In this document: positions 46,705 through 54,590 of the stretch, one piece after another
Layout of the letters: every line of letters starts with the position of its first letter
Position numbering within the stretch: the first letter of the stretch is position 1
Source: Lachnospiraceae bacterium
GTDB lineage: Bacteria > Bacillota > Clostridia > Lachnospirales > Lachnospiraceae
Assembly (NCBI GenBank): GCA_016286035.1
Contig: JAEERY010000053.1
Location: 1 to 64,000, forward strand
DNA length: 64,000 nucleotides
Direction of reading: 5' to 3'
Notes under the pieces: model-generated
What the model was told of the DNA's origin: nothing
Seen by the model: the letters and a program-made list of their open reading frames with translations, nothing else
The model's database searches: none
Translations under genes and position numbers: made by a program

Positions 46705-47616
46705 ATGAAGACCAGGCAACAGGTATTGGAATACGGCCTGTCTTTTCCCGATACCTATCAGGATGCTCCGTTTCATGATGAAAACTGGCAGCTGGTAAGA
46801 TATAAGGGAAACAAGAAGGCGTTTTTATGGACATACGAGAGAGACGGTCACATTAATCTTAATGTGAAAGTCGATCCTGCAAAGGCTTTCTTTTGGAGAG
46901 ACATATATAAGTCCGTCATTCCGGGATATCATCAGAATAAAGATCACTGGAATACGATCATACTTGACGGCTCGATACCTGATAAGGATATAAAGCTGAT
47001 GATAGCGGAAAGCTATGATCTGGTATCTGACAGTGCTTCAAAAAGGATATATGAGGCTGTTAAAAGGATACCGAGAGGGAGAGTCGCGACTTATGCTCAG
47101 ATAGCTGAGGAAGCCGGAGACAGAAAGATGGCACGTGCTGTCGGAAATGCTCTTCATAAGAATCCCGATCCTTTAAGCATTCCGTGCCACAGGGTCGTGA
47201 ATGCAAAAGGAGAGCTGGCAGGCGAGTATGTATTCGGCGGAGCCTGGAAACAGGGTCAGAGACTGATCGAAGAAGGCGTAGAAGTGACCGACGGCAGAGT
47301 TGATCTTAAAAGATATCGCTGGGATAACAGAAATGCCTCCGATATAACTGAGCGTATAAAGAAGATGGAGTCTATCTTTGATAAGGCTAGGGAGCTTATC
47401 GCAGATCATAAGACATGTATGGATGAACTGATAGCTTTTCAGTCAAAGATCAAAGAACTCGGTGCATATTATGAGAGCAGGCAGTGGAGATATGATCTTG
47501 AAGCTGATGAAGAAGGCATTCTTCCTGCTGATCTGAAAAGAGGAGTGCTTTCCGAGGACGGTATATATAACCTGCTTGAAAGAAATAGGGAAATCTTAGA
47601 TAAAAAGGATGACTAG
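46705..47616 (+). CDS. YjbR/MmcQ - methylated-DNA methyltransferase - DUF4298 fusion
   Basis: A 303-residue, three-domain protein. Residues 1 to ~108 are a YjbR/MmcQ domain (SFPDTYQDAPFHDENWQLVRY, DGHINLNVKVDPAKA, HWNTIILDG). Residues ~112-195 match the DNA-binding and active-site half of O6-alkylguanine-DNA alkyltransferase: IYEAVKRIPRGRVATYAQIA, then RAVGNALHKNP and the active-site PCHRV with Cys161, so the acceptor thiol is present. Residues ~215-300 match DUF4298 (YYESRQWRYDLEADEEG, GVLSEDGIYNLL). It should repair or sense alkylated guanine in the cytoplasm; the roles of the flanking domains are unknown. It starts 4 bases after the upstream stop codon without a strong ribosome site. Confidence 0.85.
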   Translation: MKTRQQVLEYGLSFPDTYQDAPFHDENWQLVRYKGNKKAFLWTYERDGHINLNVKVDPAKAFFWRDIYKSVIPGYHQNKDHWNTIILDGSIPDKDIKLMIAESYDLVSDSASKRIYEAVKRIPRGRVATYAQIAEEAGDRKMARAVGNALHKNPDPLSIPCHRVVNAKGELAGEYVFGGAWKQGQRLIEEGVEVTDGRVDLKRYRWDNRNASDITERIKKMESIFDKARELIADHKTCMDELIAFQSKIKELGAYYESRQWRYDLEADEEGILPADLKRGVLSEDGIYNLLERNREILDKKDD

Positions 47617-47618
47617 CA

Positions 47619-48164
47619 TTGGAACTTTTTAAAGGCAGACCCGATGACATAAAAGACAGATTGCCAAGAGAGATCAGGACATATGATTTTCTGGACAGTC
47701 TCGGGATAGAGTATTTCAGAACCGATCATGAAGCGGCAAACACCATGGAGGCATGCAACAGGATAGATGCAGTACTTGGTGTTGTCATATGCAAGAACCT
47801 GTTTTTGTGCAACAGGCAAAAGACAGCTTTCTATCTGCTTATGATGCCGGGAGATAAGAAGTTTAAGACCAAGGAATTATCTGCTCAGATAAACTCGGCA
47901 CGTCTTTCGTTTGCAGATCCCGAAGATATGCTAAAGTATCTGGATATAGAACCCGGTGCTGTCAGCATAATGGGGCTGATGAATGATAAGGATCATGCGG
48001 TACAGCTTTTGATCGATGAGGATGTTTTAAAAGGAAGTCAGATAGGGTGTCATCCGTGTGTAAATACATCCAGTCTTAAGATGGATACAAAGGATGTAAT
48101 AGAAAAATTCCTTCCTGCAACAGGACATGACTACATGACTGTTCACCTGGTGGGAGAGGATTGA
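47619..48164 (+). CDS. YbaK/ProX-type prolyl-tRNA deacylase-like protein
   Basis: A 181-residue protein of the YbaK/aminoacyl-tRNA deacylase fold, nearest in memory to the PrdX/ProX subgroup that removes alanine mis-charged to tRNA-Pro. Motifs include EYFRTDHEAANTMEACNRID, CKNLFLCNRQKTAFYLLMMPGDKKF, and near the end IGCHPCVNTSSLKMDTKDVIEKFLP. The only usable start is TTG at 47619, with AAAAAGGA about 10 bases upstream; the next in-frame ATG would remove the conserved N-terminus. It lies 2 bases after the fusion gene's stop codon. It ends in a hairpin shared with the convergent ABC-F gene. Confidence 0.85.
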   Translation: MELFKGRPDDIKDRLPREIRTYDFLDSLGIEYFRTDHEAANTMEACNRIDAVLGVVICKNLFLCNRQKTAFYLLMMPGDKKFKTKELSAQINSARLSFADPEDMLKYLDIEPGAVSIMGLMNDKDHAVQLLIDEDVLKGSQIGCHPCVNTSSLKMDTKDVIEKFLPATGHDYMTVHLVGED

Positions 48165-48178
48165 GAATAGAGATCATA

Positions 48179-48206
48179 AAAAATAGTCGCATTTGCGACT
48201 ATTTTT
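48179..48206. terminator. Bidirectional terminator overlapping the ABC-F stop codon
   Basis: AAAAATAGTCGCA and TGCGACTATTTTT form a nearly perfect stem with a two-base loop, A-rich on one side and T-rich on the other, so it works in both directions. The minus-strand ABC-F gene ends with a TAG inside the stem (48201-48199). Confidence 0.9.
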
Positions 48207-50145
48207 CGTTTGCTTCTTCAAGTTCCTGGGAAACCTGTTCCCAGTCATCCATTAATGTCAAAAGCTTTTCATCAACTTCTGCAAGCTGAGCCGTAAGATC
48301 GTTAAGCTTAGCGGAATTATATGAATTGACCGGGTCAGCCAATGCGGCTTCGAGACTTTCTTTTTTCTCTTCGAGCGCTTCGATCTTCTTTTCGACATCG
48401 TTTAAGCGGTTCTGTATCTTTCTAAGAACGGCCTGATGTTCCTTCTGTGCCTTCCAGTCAAGCTTGCTTTCACTTTCCTGCGTTATCTTTACCGTTTCCG
48501 CGTTCTTTGATTCCGGACCGGAAGAAGTAAAATCGGTCAGAGTATCCTTCTTTTCTAGATAATAATCATAGTTTCCGACATATTCCGTAAAACCGTGATT
48601 TTTAAGCTCAAGTATCCTGTCGGCTGTCCTGTTTATGAAATATCTGTCATGAGATACATATAAAAGAGTTCCTTCGTAGTTGTTAAGAGCACTTTCGAGT
48701 ATCTCTTTTGATGTGATATCAAGATGGTTTGTCGGCTCATCGAGAATTAAAAGGTTTGCTTCACTGAGCATTAGTTTTGCGAGTGAGACGCGGCCTTTTT
48801 CGCCGCCGCTTAACGATGATATCTTTTTGAATACATCCTCGCCCGTAAAAAGAAAGGCGGCAAGTACATTTCTTATCTCTGTGTTGTTGAGATTCGGATA
48901 TGCATCAGATATCTCTTCGAATATATTGTTATCATCATTCAAAACATGATGTTCCTGATCATAGTAGCCTATGCATACCTTTGAACCGAGAGAATAACTT
49001 CCGTCATCGGCTGTCTGCGCATCATTGAGTATCTTAAGCAGTGTGGTCTTTCCCGTGCCGTTATCGCCTATGATGGCTACATGTTCACCGCGTCTTAGAT
49101 CAAATGAAAGATCATTAAACAGTATATTCTCTCCAAAAGCCTTTGAAAGTCCTTCGACATGCAAAACATCCTTTCCCGATTCGACTCTGGGTGTCAGGGT
49201 TAGCTGCATGTCATCGTTAAGCTCAATCGGTTTTTCAAGTCTGTCGATCTTGGCAAGTGCCTTGACTCTTGAGTCAGCTCTTTTTATCGACTTTTCACGG
49301 TTAAAGCTTCTTAGCTTCTCTATAACAGCTTCCTGATGTTCTATCTGGGCCTGCTGTTTTATGTATGCGTTCATCGCGGCATTTCTTAACATCTCCTTTT
49401 TAACGGAATATGCGGAATAATTTCCTTCGTAAGTGGTGGAAACACCGGCTTCGATCTCTATTACCTTTCCGACTATACGGTCAAGAAAGTATCTGTCATG
49501 GGATACGATAAAGACTGACTTCTTAAGATTCAAAAGATAATTCTCAAGCCATGTGACAGAACTCATATCAAGGTGGTTTGTAGGCTCATCGAGGATTATA
49601 AGATCCGGAGAATCAAGAAGCAGTTTTGCAAGAGCAACTCTGGTCTTCTGGCCGCCGGAGAGTGTATCTACAGTCTGTGAAAACTGTGATTCGTCAAATC
49701 CCAGTCCCAGTAAAACACCGCGGACTTCGCTCTTATAAATATATCCGCCTTTGTTTTCAAATTCGGATAAGAGCTTGGTGTGCTTATGGATGAGCTGATC
49801 GAGCTCATCACCTTTAGCTTCACCCATTGCATGACTAATATCATCGATATCTTTTTCCATATCGATCATATCCTGCTTTACCGACAGGACTTCATCATAC
49901 ATAGATCTTGTGGAATCCAAAAGGGCATTCTGAGGAAGATATCCCACAGAAAGATCCTTTGAAAATGTCACGTTACCGCTGTCAGCATGCTCGATACCCA
50001 TGATGATCTTTAAAAGGGTTGTTTTTCCGCAGCCATTAGCGCCGATAAGAGCAGCCTTATCGCCTTCGTTTAAATGAAAACTGACATTTTTCAGTATATG
50101 ATTGTCTACATAGGTTTTGTTTATATTATTACATGAAATGATCAT
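48199..50145 (-). CDS. ABC-F family ATPase
   Basis: A 648-residue soluble protein with two ABC ATPase domains and no membrane segment. Both Walker A motifs (GANGCGKTT, GDNGTGKTT), signatures (LSGGQKTR, LSGGEKGR) and Walker B motifs (ILDEPTNHLD twice) are intact. A charged linker (FNREKSIKRADSRVKALAKI) and a C-terminal coiled coil are typical of ABC-F proteins. They act on the ribosome in translation or, in some branches, antibiotic protection; this one looks like the widespread YdiF/Uup-like housekeeping group. It is divergent from rex. The ATG at 50145 lies only ~3 bases past the predicted transcription start and lacks a ribosome site. Confidence 0.93.
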   Translation of the reverse strand: MIISCNNINKTYVDNHILKNVSFHLNEGDKAALIGANGCGKTTLLKIIMGIEHADSGNVTFSKDLSVGYLPQNALLDSTRSMYDEVLSVKQDMIDMEKDIDDISHAMGEAKGDELDQLIHKHTKLLSEFENKGGYIYKSEVRGVLLGLGFDESQFSQTVDTLSGGQKTRVALAKLLLDSPDLIILDEPTNHLDMSSVTWLENYLLNLKKSVFIVSHDRYFLDRIVGKVIEIEAGVSTTYEGNYSAYSVKKEMLRNAAMNAYIKQQAQIEHQEAVIEKLRSFNREKSIKRADSRVKALAKIDRLEKPIELNDDMQLTLTPRVESGKDVLHVEGLSKAFGENILFNDLSFDLRRGEHVAIIGDNGTGKTTLLKILNDAQTADDGSYSLGSKVCIGYYDQEHHVLNDDNNIFEEISDAYPNLNNTEIRNVLAAFLFTGEDVFKKISSLSGGEKGRVSLAKLMLSEANLLILDEPTNHLDITSKEILESALNNYEGTLLYVSHDRYFINRTADRILELKNHGFTEYVGNYDYYLEKKDTLTDFTSSGPESKNAETVKITQESESKLDWKAQKEHQAVLRKIQNRLNDVEKKIEALEEKKESLEAALADPVNSYNSAKLNDLTAQLAEVDEKLLTLMDDWEQVSQELEEANEK

Positions 50146-50154
50146 AACACCACG

Positions 50155-50183
50155 ATTATACAGATAAAGCGGACGCTGTTCAA
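50155..50183 (-). promoter_or_regulatory. Promoter for the ABC-F gene, almost leaderless
   Basis: On the minus strand TTGAAC (50183-50178) and a perfect TATAAT (50160-50155) are spaced by 17 bases. Transcription should start at about 50148, 2-4 bases before the ATG at 50145. Confidence 0.65.
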
Positions 50184-50213
50184 GTCTTACCGTGAGCAGT
50201 TTGTTCTGCTACA

Positions 50214-50243
50214 TTGACAAGAATTTCACAAGCGGAGTATAAT
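50214..50243 (+). promoter_or_regulatory. rex promoter with overlapping Rex-like operator
   Basis: TTGACA (50214-50219), 18 bases, TATAAT (50238-50243). The 18 bases TTGACAAGAATTTCACAA (50214-50231) match the clostridial Rex pattern TTGTTAA-N4-TTAACAA at 11 of 14 defined positions, covering the -35 box. This suggests NADH-sensitive autoregulation. Confidence 0.65.
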
Positions 50244-50309
50244 ATCTCTTATGCAAGGCAAAACGACTTGCTTTTTTCAGGGATAAGAATTATACCATTG
50301 GGGGTTGGT

Positions 50310-50945
50310 ATGGACGAGAAGAATATTTCACAGGCGGTCATCACCAGACTGCCGCGCTATTACAGATTTTTGGGCGAACTTAAAGACAAGGGCGTAGACA
50401 GGATATCAAGTCAGGAACTGGCTGATATCATGAACGCCACGGCATCACAGATCAGACAGGATTTCAATAATTTCGGTGGATTCGGACAGCAGGGGTACGG
50501 TTACAATGTTGAGCTGCTCTATAAAGAGATCGGAAAGATCTTAGGCCTTGACAGACAGCATCACATGGTCCTTATAGGTTCGGGAAATCTTGGACACTGT
50601 CTGGCAAATTACGTGAATTTTGAGAGACGCGGATTCATTTTTGACGGATGTTTTGACAGCGATCCCAAGCTCATAGGCAAGAGCATAAGAGGAATAGAGA
50701 TAATGCCTATGGAGCGCATGGAAGAGTTTATCAAGGAAAACAACATTGATATGGCTGTTATCACGATCCCTAAAAGCGGAGCCGTTGAAGTCGCTGACAG
50801 ACTGGTCAAATGCGGCATAAAGGCTATATGGAATTTCGCGCATGTGGATTTAGAGGTTCCGGATGATGTTACTGTCGAGAGTGTACATCTTTCGGAGAGT
50901 CTTATGAGGCTTTCATATAACCGGACAAACAATATCTTACGATGA
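50310..50945 (+). CDS. rex: Redox-sensing transcriptional repressor Rex
   Basis: A 211-residue repressor. An N-terminal winged helix (ISQAVITRLPRYYRFLGEL, then ISSQELADIMNATASQIRQD) binds DNA. A Rossmann domain (VLIGSGNLGHCLANY with the GxGxxG fold) senses the NADH/NAD+ ratio, and the C-terminal swapped helix is present. Rex represses fermentation and NADH-reoxidation genes when NADH is low. The frame stays open upstream to a TTG at 50214, but that is the -35 box of the promoter. ATG at 50310, with GGGGGT seven bases before it, is the true start. The next gene begins 9 bases after the stop. Confidence 0.96.
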   Translation: MDEKNISQAVITRLPRYYRFLGELKDKGVDRISSQELADIMNATASQIRQDFNNFGGFGQQGYGYNVELLYKEIGKILGLDRQHHMVLIGSGNLGHCLANYVNFERRGFIFDGCFDSDPKLIGKSIRGIEIMPMERMEEFIKENNIDMAVITIPKSGAVEVADRLVKCGIKAIWNFAHVDLEVPDDVTVESVHLSESLMRLSYNRTNNILR

Positions 50946-50954
50946 GGTGGTCGT

Positions 50955-51563
50955 ATGGCAAAAGACGTTGATAAGATGATAAGTGCTTTATCTGCAAGAA
51001 AAGTACCCGTTGCCACGCTTGATAACAAGTGGCACAAGCTTTTCACCAAGGTTGAAAAGACCGATGAGGTAAAGGAATACGAAGCAAAGCTCAATGAGCT
51101 TTTGAGAAAACAGGGTCGTATCAATAATGAGATAAAAGAGATAAAGCGTGTCAAAAAGGAACTCATGGACGAGATCGTTACGCTTATGGATGATAACGAG
51201 GGCCAGGAGAAGGTTGACAAGAACAAGCAGCTTATCAATGACTGCAATGACAAGATCGATTCCTACAATGATGATCTTATGGAAATGCCAAAGGAGATCG
51301 CCGAGGTCAACAAGCAGCTCATGATCCACACGATGGAGACCTGTTACGATGAGCTCAAGGAAAATGAAAAAGGTATAGATGAGCTTGCAAAGTGGCTGGC
51401 AAACATCAGAGTCGAATTAAAGAAAAATGTTGTAAGGAAACAGGAATATGAGATAGCCAATCAGGAGATATACTCATATATGCATGATATATTCGGGGCC
51501 GAGGTTGTTGATCTTTTTGATATGAAATACAATCCTTCGGAAAATCCGATCAAGAAGGAATAA
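50955..51563 (+). CDS. Coiled-coil protein of unknown function
   Basis: A 202-residue, highly charged, soluble protein with no signal peptide or membrane segment. Residues ~35-160 are predicted long helices with heptad-like spacing (LRKQGRINNEIKEIKRVKKE and later MPKEIAEVNKQLM). The C-terminus ends NPSENPIKKE. I do not recognise a named domain. It starts 9 bases after rex with a GAGGTGG site, so it is cotranscribed and may share Rex control. Alanine racemase follows 38 bases later. Confidence 0.75.
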   Translation: MAKDVDKMISALSARKVPVATLDNKWHKLFTKVEKTDEVKEYEAKLNELLRKQGRINNEIKEIKRVKKELMDEIVTLMDDNEGQEKVDKNKQLINDCNDKIDSYNDDLMEMPKEIAEVNKQLMIHTMETCYDELKENEKGIDELAKWLANIRVELKKNVVRKQEYEIANQEIYSYMHDIFGAEVVDLFDMKYNPSENPIKKE

Positions 51564-51601
51564 CATTTATGAAAGGATGATGCAAAAGCATCGAACAAGC
51601 C

Positions 51602-52795
51602 ATGCTTGACAGTTATGAAAGGGTCTGTGCCCTTATAGATCTGGACAACATAGATCACAATATAACACAGATAGAAAATGTAATAAAGGCGCCGCAGGGG
51701 ATATATGCAGTCATAAAGGCTGACGGATACGGTCACGGAGCAGTACCGATAGCAAAGGTACTGGAAAGCCATGACAAGGTAAAGGGATATGCGGTAGCGA
51801 CTGCGGAAGAGGCTATGCAGCTTCAGGATGCGGGCATTAAAAAAGATATTCTAGTCATAGGATATACATTCCCGTATGCCTACGAGGAGATGATAAAAAG
51901 AGGCATAAGACTCACGGTCTTTCGTGACGATATGCTTGAACAGCTTGAAGAAACGGCCAAGAGACTTTCAAAGAATGCGATAGTTCATATCAAGGTTGAT
52001 ACGGGAATGAGCAGGATCGGTATATCGCCTTATGATGACGGACTCTGGCTGATAAGAAAAGCACTTAATCTTGAACATATAGAAGTTGAGGGCGTGTTCA
52101 CTCATTTTGCAAGGGCCGATGAGACGGATAAGAAAAGCGCCAATGAACAGTACGAGCTGTTTCGCAGTTTCGTTGAAGGAGTAGAAGAAGAGACAGGCTT
52201 TAAGTTTAAGGTAAAGCATTGCTCCAATTCCGCAGCGATAATAGAAATGCCGTACGCACATATGGATGCCGTACGTGCGGGCATCATACTTTACGGATTG
52301 TGGCCTTCGGATGAAGTTGACAAGAAAAAGATCGATATCAGACCCGTTATGAGCCTGATAAGCCATATAACATTCATAAAGACCGTTCCTAAAGGGACAC
52401 CGATCAGCTATGGTGGCACCTTTGTGACCGAAAGACCGACGGTTGTGGCTACCATACCCGTGGGATATGCAGACGGATATCCCAGAGCGCTTTCAAACAA
52501 GAGCTATGTTCTTATTCATGGGAAGAAGGCGCCGGTACTCGGTAGAGTATGCATGGATCAGCTTATGGTCGATGTTACTTTCATACCCGAAGCAAAAGAG
52601 TCTGATACGGTAACACTGATAGGAAAAGACGGTGACGAGGTCATAACCATGGAGAGTTTGAGCGATCTTTCGGATCATCTTAATTATGAGCTGGTCTGCG
52701 ATATAGGAAAGAGAGTTCCGAGACTCTTTGTAAAGGACGGAGAATACGTATATCAGAAGGATTATTTCAAAGATGTTCCCGTCGTTGAATTATAA
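51602..52795 (+). CDS. alr: Alanine racemase
   Basis: A 397-residue pyridoxal-phosphate enzyme making D-alanine for peptidoglycan. The PLP lysine is Lys39 in VIKADGYGHGA, and the second base is Tyr270 (SYGG). VKVDTGMSRIG, HFARADE, VRAGIILYGLWP and IPVGYADGYPRA complete the fold type III motifs. The ATG at 51602 is the first possible start in frame (a stop lies at 51578-51580). It sits in an AAGCAT/ATGCTT stem that could hide it. No good ribosome site is in the normal position. Confidence 0.95.
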   Translation: MLDSYERVCALIDLDNIDHNITQIENVIKAPQGIYAVIKADGYGHGAVPIAKVLESHDKVKGYAVATAEEAMQLQDAGIKKDILVIGYTFPYAYEEMIKRGIRLTVFRDDMLEQLEETAKRLSKNAIVHIKVDTGMSRIGISPYDDGLWLIRKALNLEHIEVEGVFTHFARADETDKKSANEQYELFRSFVEGVEEETGFKFKVKHCSNSAAIIEMPYAHMDAVRAGIILYGLWPSDEVDKKKIDIRPVMSLISHITFIKTVPKGTPISYGGTFVTERPTVVATIPVGYADGYPRALSNKSYVLIHGKKAPVLGRVCMDQLMVDVTFIPEAKESDTVTLIGKDGDEVITMESLSDLSDHLNYELVCDIGKRVPRLFVKDGEYVYQKDYFKDVPVVEL

Positions 52796-52804
52796 TGCAG
52801 GTAA

Positions 52805-52833
52805 TTGACTCGAATTGTGTAAAATGATATAGT
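52805..52833 (+). promoter_or_regulatory. Promoter for the CBS/CorC gene
   Basis: TTGACT (52805-52810), 17 bases, TATAGT (52828-52833), 54 bases before the ATG at 52888. It lies 10 bases after the alr stop codon. Confidence 0.7.
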
Positions 52834-52887
52834 ATTATCTTGGCATGTTGTGTTATTTGGGAACATTAAAGATGCCATTGGAGTGTA

Positions 52888-53811
52888 ATGGAGAACGTCG
52901 TTATTATCGCGTGTTCGGCCGTATTTTTATGTATTGGTCTTGCGGTCGGATACTTTATAAAAGATCTTAAGAATCTGTTTAAAGGTCAGGCGGCTGAAGA
53001 TGAGATAATCTCTATGGTCAACGAAGGTACCGAGTCGGGTGAGATAGAGGAATCCGAGGCTGCGATGATCAACAATATCTTCGAGTTCGGAGACAAGGCT
53101 GCAAAGGACATAATGACTGACAGGAGCAATATCGTTGCTATAGATATGTCCGACAAGCTTGAAGATGCCATCGAAGTAATGCTTGACTGCGGAAAATCAA
53201 GATTTCCCGTTTATTCGGAGAATATTGACCACATCGTAGGTATCATCCATATAAAGGATGCGATAAGCGCCGGCAGGGATAAGACAAACAAGAAAAAGAC
53301 CATAGAAGGTGTCGAAGGCCTTATAAGGGAAGCCAAGTTCATTCCCGAGACAAGAAAGGTCGATGCGCTTTTTTCCACCATGCGTGCGGCTAAGCTGCAG
53401 ATGGTCATAGTTGTCGATGAATACGGTCAGACAGCGGGTATCGTAGCCATGAGAGACATACTCGAAGAGATAGTCGGTGACATCGACGATGAATATGATG
53501 AGGAAGATGACGTCATCATAGCAAAGGAAGAGAATAAATATATCATCGACGGTCTTACAAAGCTTGAGGATCTTGAGAAATATCTTGATATCAGCTTTGA
53601 AGATGATAATTTTGAGACGATCAACGGATATCTTATATCCAAGCTTGAGCATATCCCGGATAAGAAGGAAAAATTCGAGTATGCCTACAAGGGATACAAC
53701 TTCAAGGTTCTCTCTGTCGAGAACAACATGATAAAGCAGATCCTGATCACAAGGATCGCACTTAAAGATGATAAACAGGCTGATGTCGAAAAGGCTGAAG
53801 CCATAGAATAA
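52888..53811 (+). CDS. CBS-domain protein with CorC/HlyC C-terminal domain, lacking the DUF21 membrane domain
   Basis: A 307-residue protein. One N-terminal membrane segment (VVIIACSAVFLCIGLAVGYFI) precedes an acidic stretch, a paired CBS module (EFGDKAAKDIMTDRSNIVAI, SRFPVYSENIDHIVGIIHIKD, then MVIVVDEYGQTAGIVAMRDILEEIVGDI) and a CorC/HlyC domain (YIIDGLTKLEDLEKYLDI to the end). Full-length relatives have a three- or four-helix CNNM/DUF21 domain before the CBS pair, linked to magnesium or cobalt export; here it is replaced by one helix. The protein may be a regulatory partner rather than a transporter. The yebC gene follows after 21 bases. Confidence 0.88.
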   Translation: MENVVIIACSAVFLCIGLAVGYFIKDLKNLFKGQAAEDEIISMVNEGTESGEIEESEAAMINNIFEFGDKAAKDIMTDRSNIVAIDMSDKLEDAIEVMLDCGKSRFPVYSENIDHIVGIIHIKDAISAGRDKTNKKKTIEGVEGLIREAKFIPETRKVDALFSTMRAAKLQMVIVVDEYGQTAGIVAMRDILEEIVGDIDDEYDEEDDVIIAKEENKYIIDGLTKLEDLEKYLDISFEDDNFETINGYLISKLEHIPDKKEKFEYAYKGYNFKVLSVENNMIKQILITRIALKDDKQADVEKAEAIE

Positions 53812-53832
53812 ACAATTAGGAAAGAGGTTTTT

Positions 53833-54567
53833 ATGTCAGGACATTCAAAATTTGCCAACATTAAGCACAAGAAAGAAAAGAATGATGCAGCCAAGGGTAA
53901 GATATTTACCATTATAGGTCGTGAGATCGCTGTAGCGGTTAAAGAGGGAGGACCTGATCCTTCAAACAACTTTAAGCTCGCTCAGGTAATAGCAAAGGCC
54001 AAGGCCAACAACATGCCCAACGATACCATCGAAAGAGGTATCAAAAAAGCCAGCGGTGATATGGGCAATGTAAACTACGAATATATCACTTACGAAGGAT
54101 ACGGACCGAGCGGTATCGCTATCATCGTAAAGACACTTACAGATAACAAGAACAGAACTGCAGCAAACGTAAGAAGCGCATTTACTAAGGGAAGCGGAAG
54201 CATCGGAACTCCCGGTTGCGTATCTTTCATGTTCGATGAGAAGGGACAGATCATAATCGACAAGGAAGAATGCGAGATGGAAGCGGATGATGTTATGATG
54301 ATCGCTCTTGATGCAGGCGCTGAAGATTTTGCCGATGAGGAAGATGCATACGAGATCGTGACCGCACCGGATGATCTTACCGCAGTTCAGAATGCGCTTG
54401 ATGAGAACAAGATCGCATATGTGTCAAGTGAAGTGACAATGATACCTCAGAATTACGTATCGGTTACGGATGAGGACACCGTAAAGCTTATAAACAGGAT
54501 AATCGATCTTCTTGACGAAGATGATGATGTTCAGTCGGTTTACACAAACTGGGAAGAACAGGAATAA
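53833..54567 (+). CDS. YebC/PmpR family protein
   Basis: A 244-residue protein starting MSGHSKFANIKHKKEKNDAA, the hallmark of the YebC family, with SGDMGNVNYEYITYEGYGPSG and GCVSFMF motifs. Members were named transcriptional regulators; newer work ties some to ribosome function at proline-rich stretches. It is cytoplasmic. The AGGAAAGAGG site supports the start. It is between the CBS/CorC gene and a methionine-pathway gene with short gaps and no terminator. Confidence 0.95.
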   Translation: MSGHSKFANIKHKKEKNDAAKGKIFTIIGREIAVAVKEGGPDPSNNFKLAQVIAKAKANNMPNDTIERGIKKASGDMGNVNYEYITYEGYGPSGIAIIVKTLTDNKNRTAANVRSAFTKGSGSIGTPGCVSFMFDEKGQIIIDKEECEMEADDVMMIALDAGAEDFADEEDAYEIVTAPDDLTAVQNALDENKIAYVSSEVTMIPQNYVSVTDEDTVKLINRIIDLLDEDDDVQSVYTNWEEQE

Positions 54568-54590
54568 ATAGAATACGAGGTAAAAAGGGT

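Noticed and set aside
50214-50309. Longer Rex reading frame from TTG 50214
   Set aside because: It would begin inside the -35 box, and the extra residues do not resemble Rex; ATG 50310 has a ribosome site.
54568-54590. Possible SAM riboswitch before metY, or THF riboswitch before fhs
   Set aside because: The gaps (23 and 18 bases) are too short for either structure.
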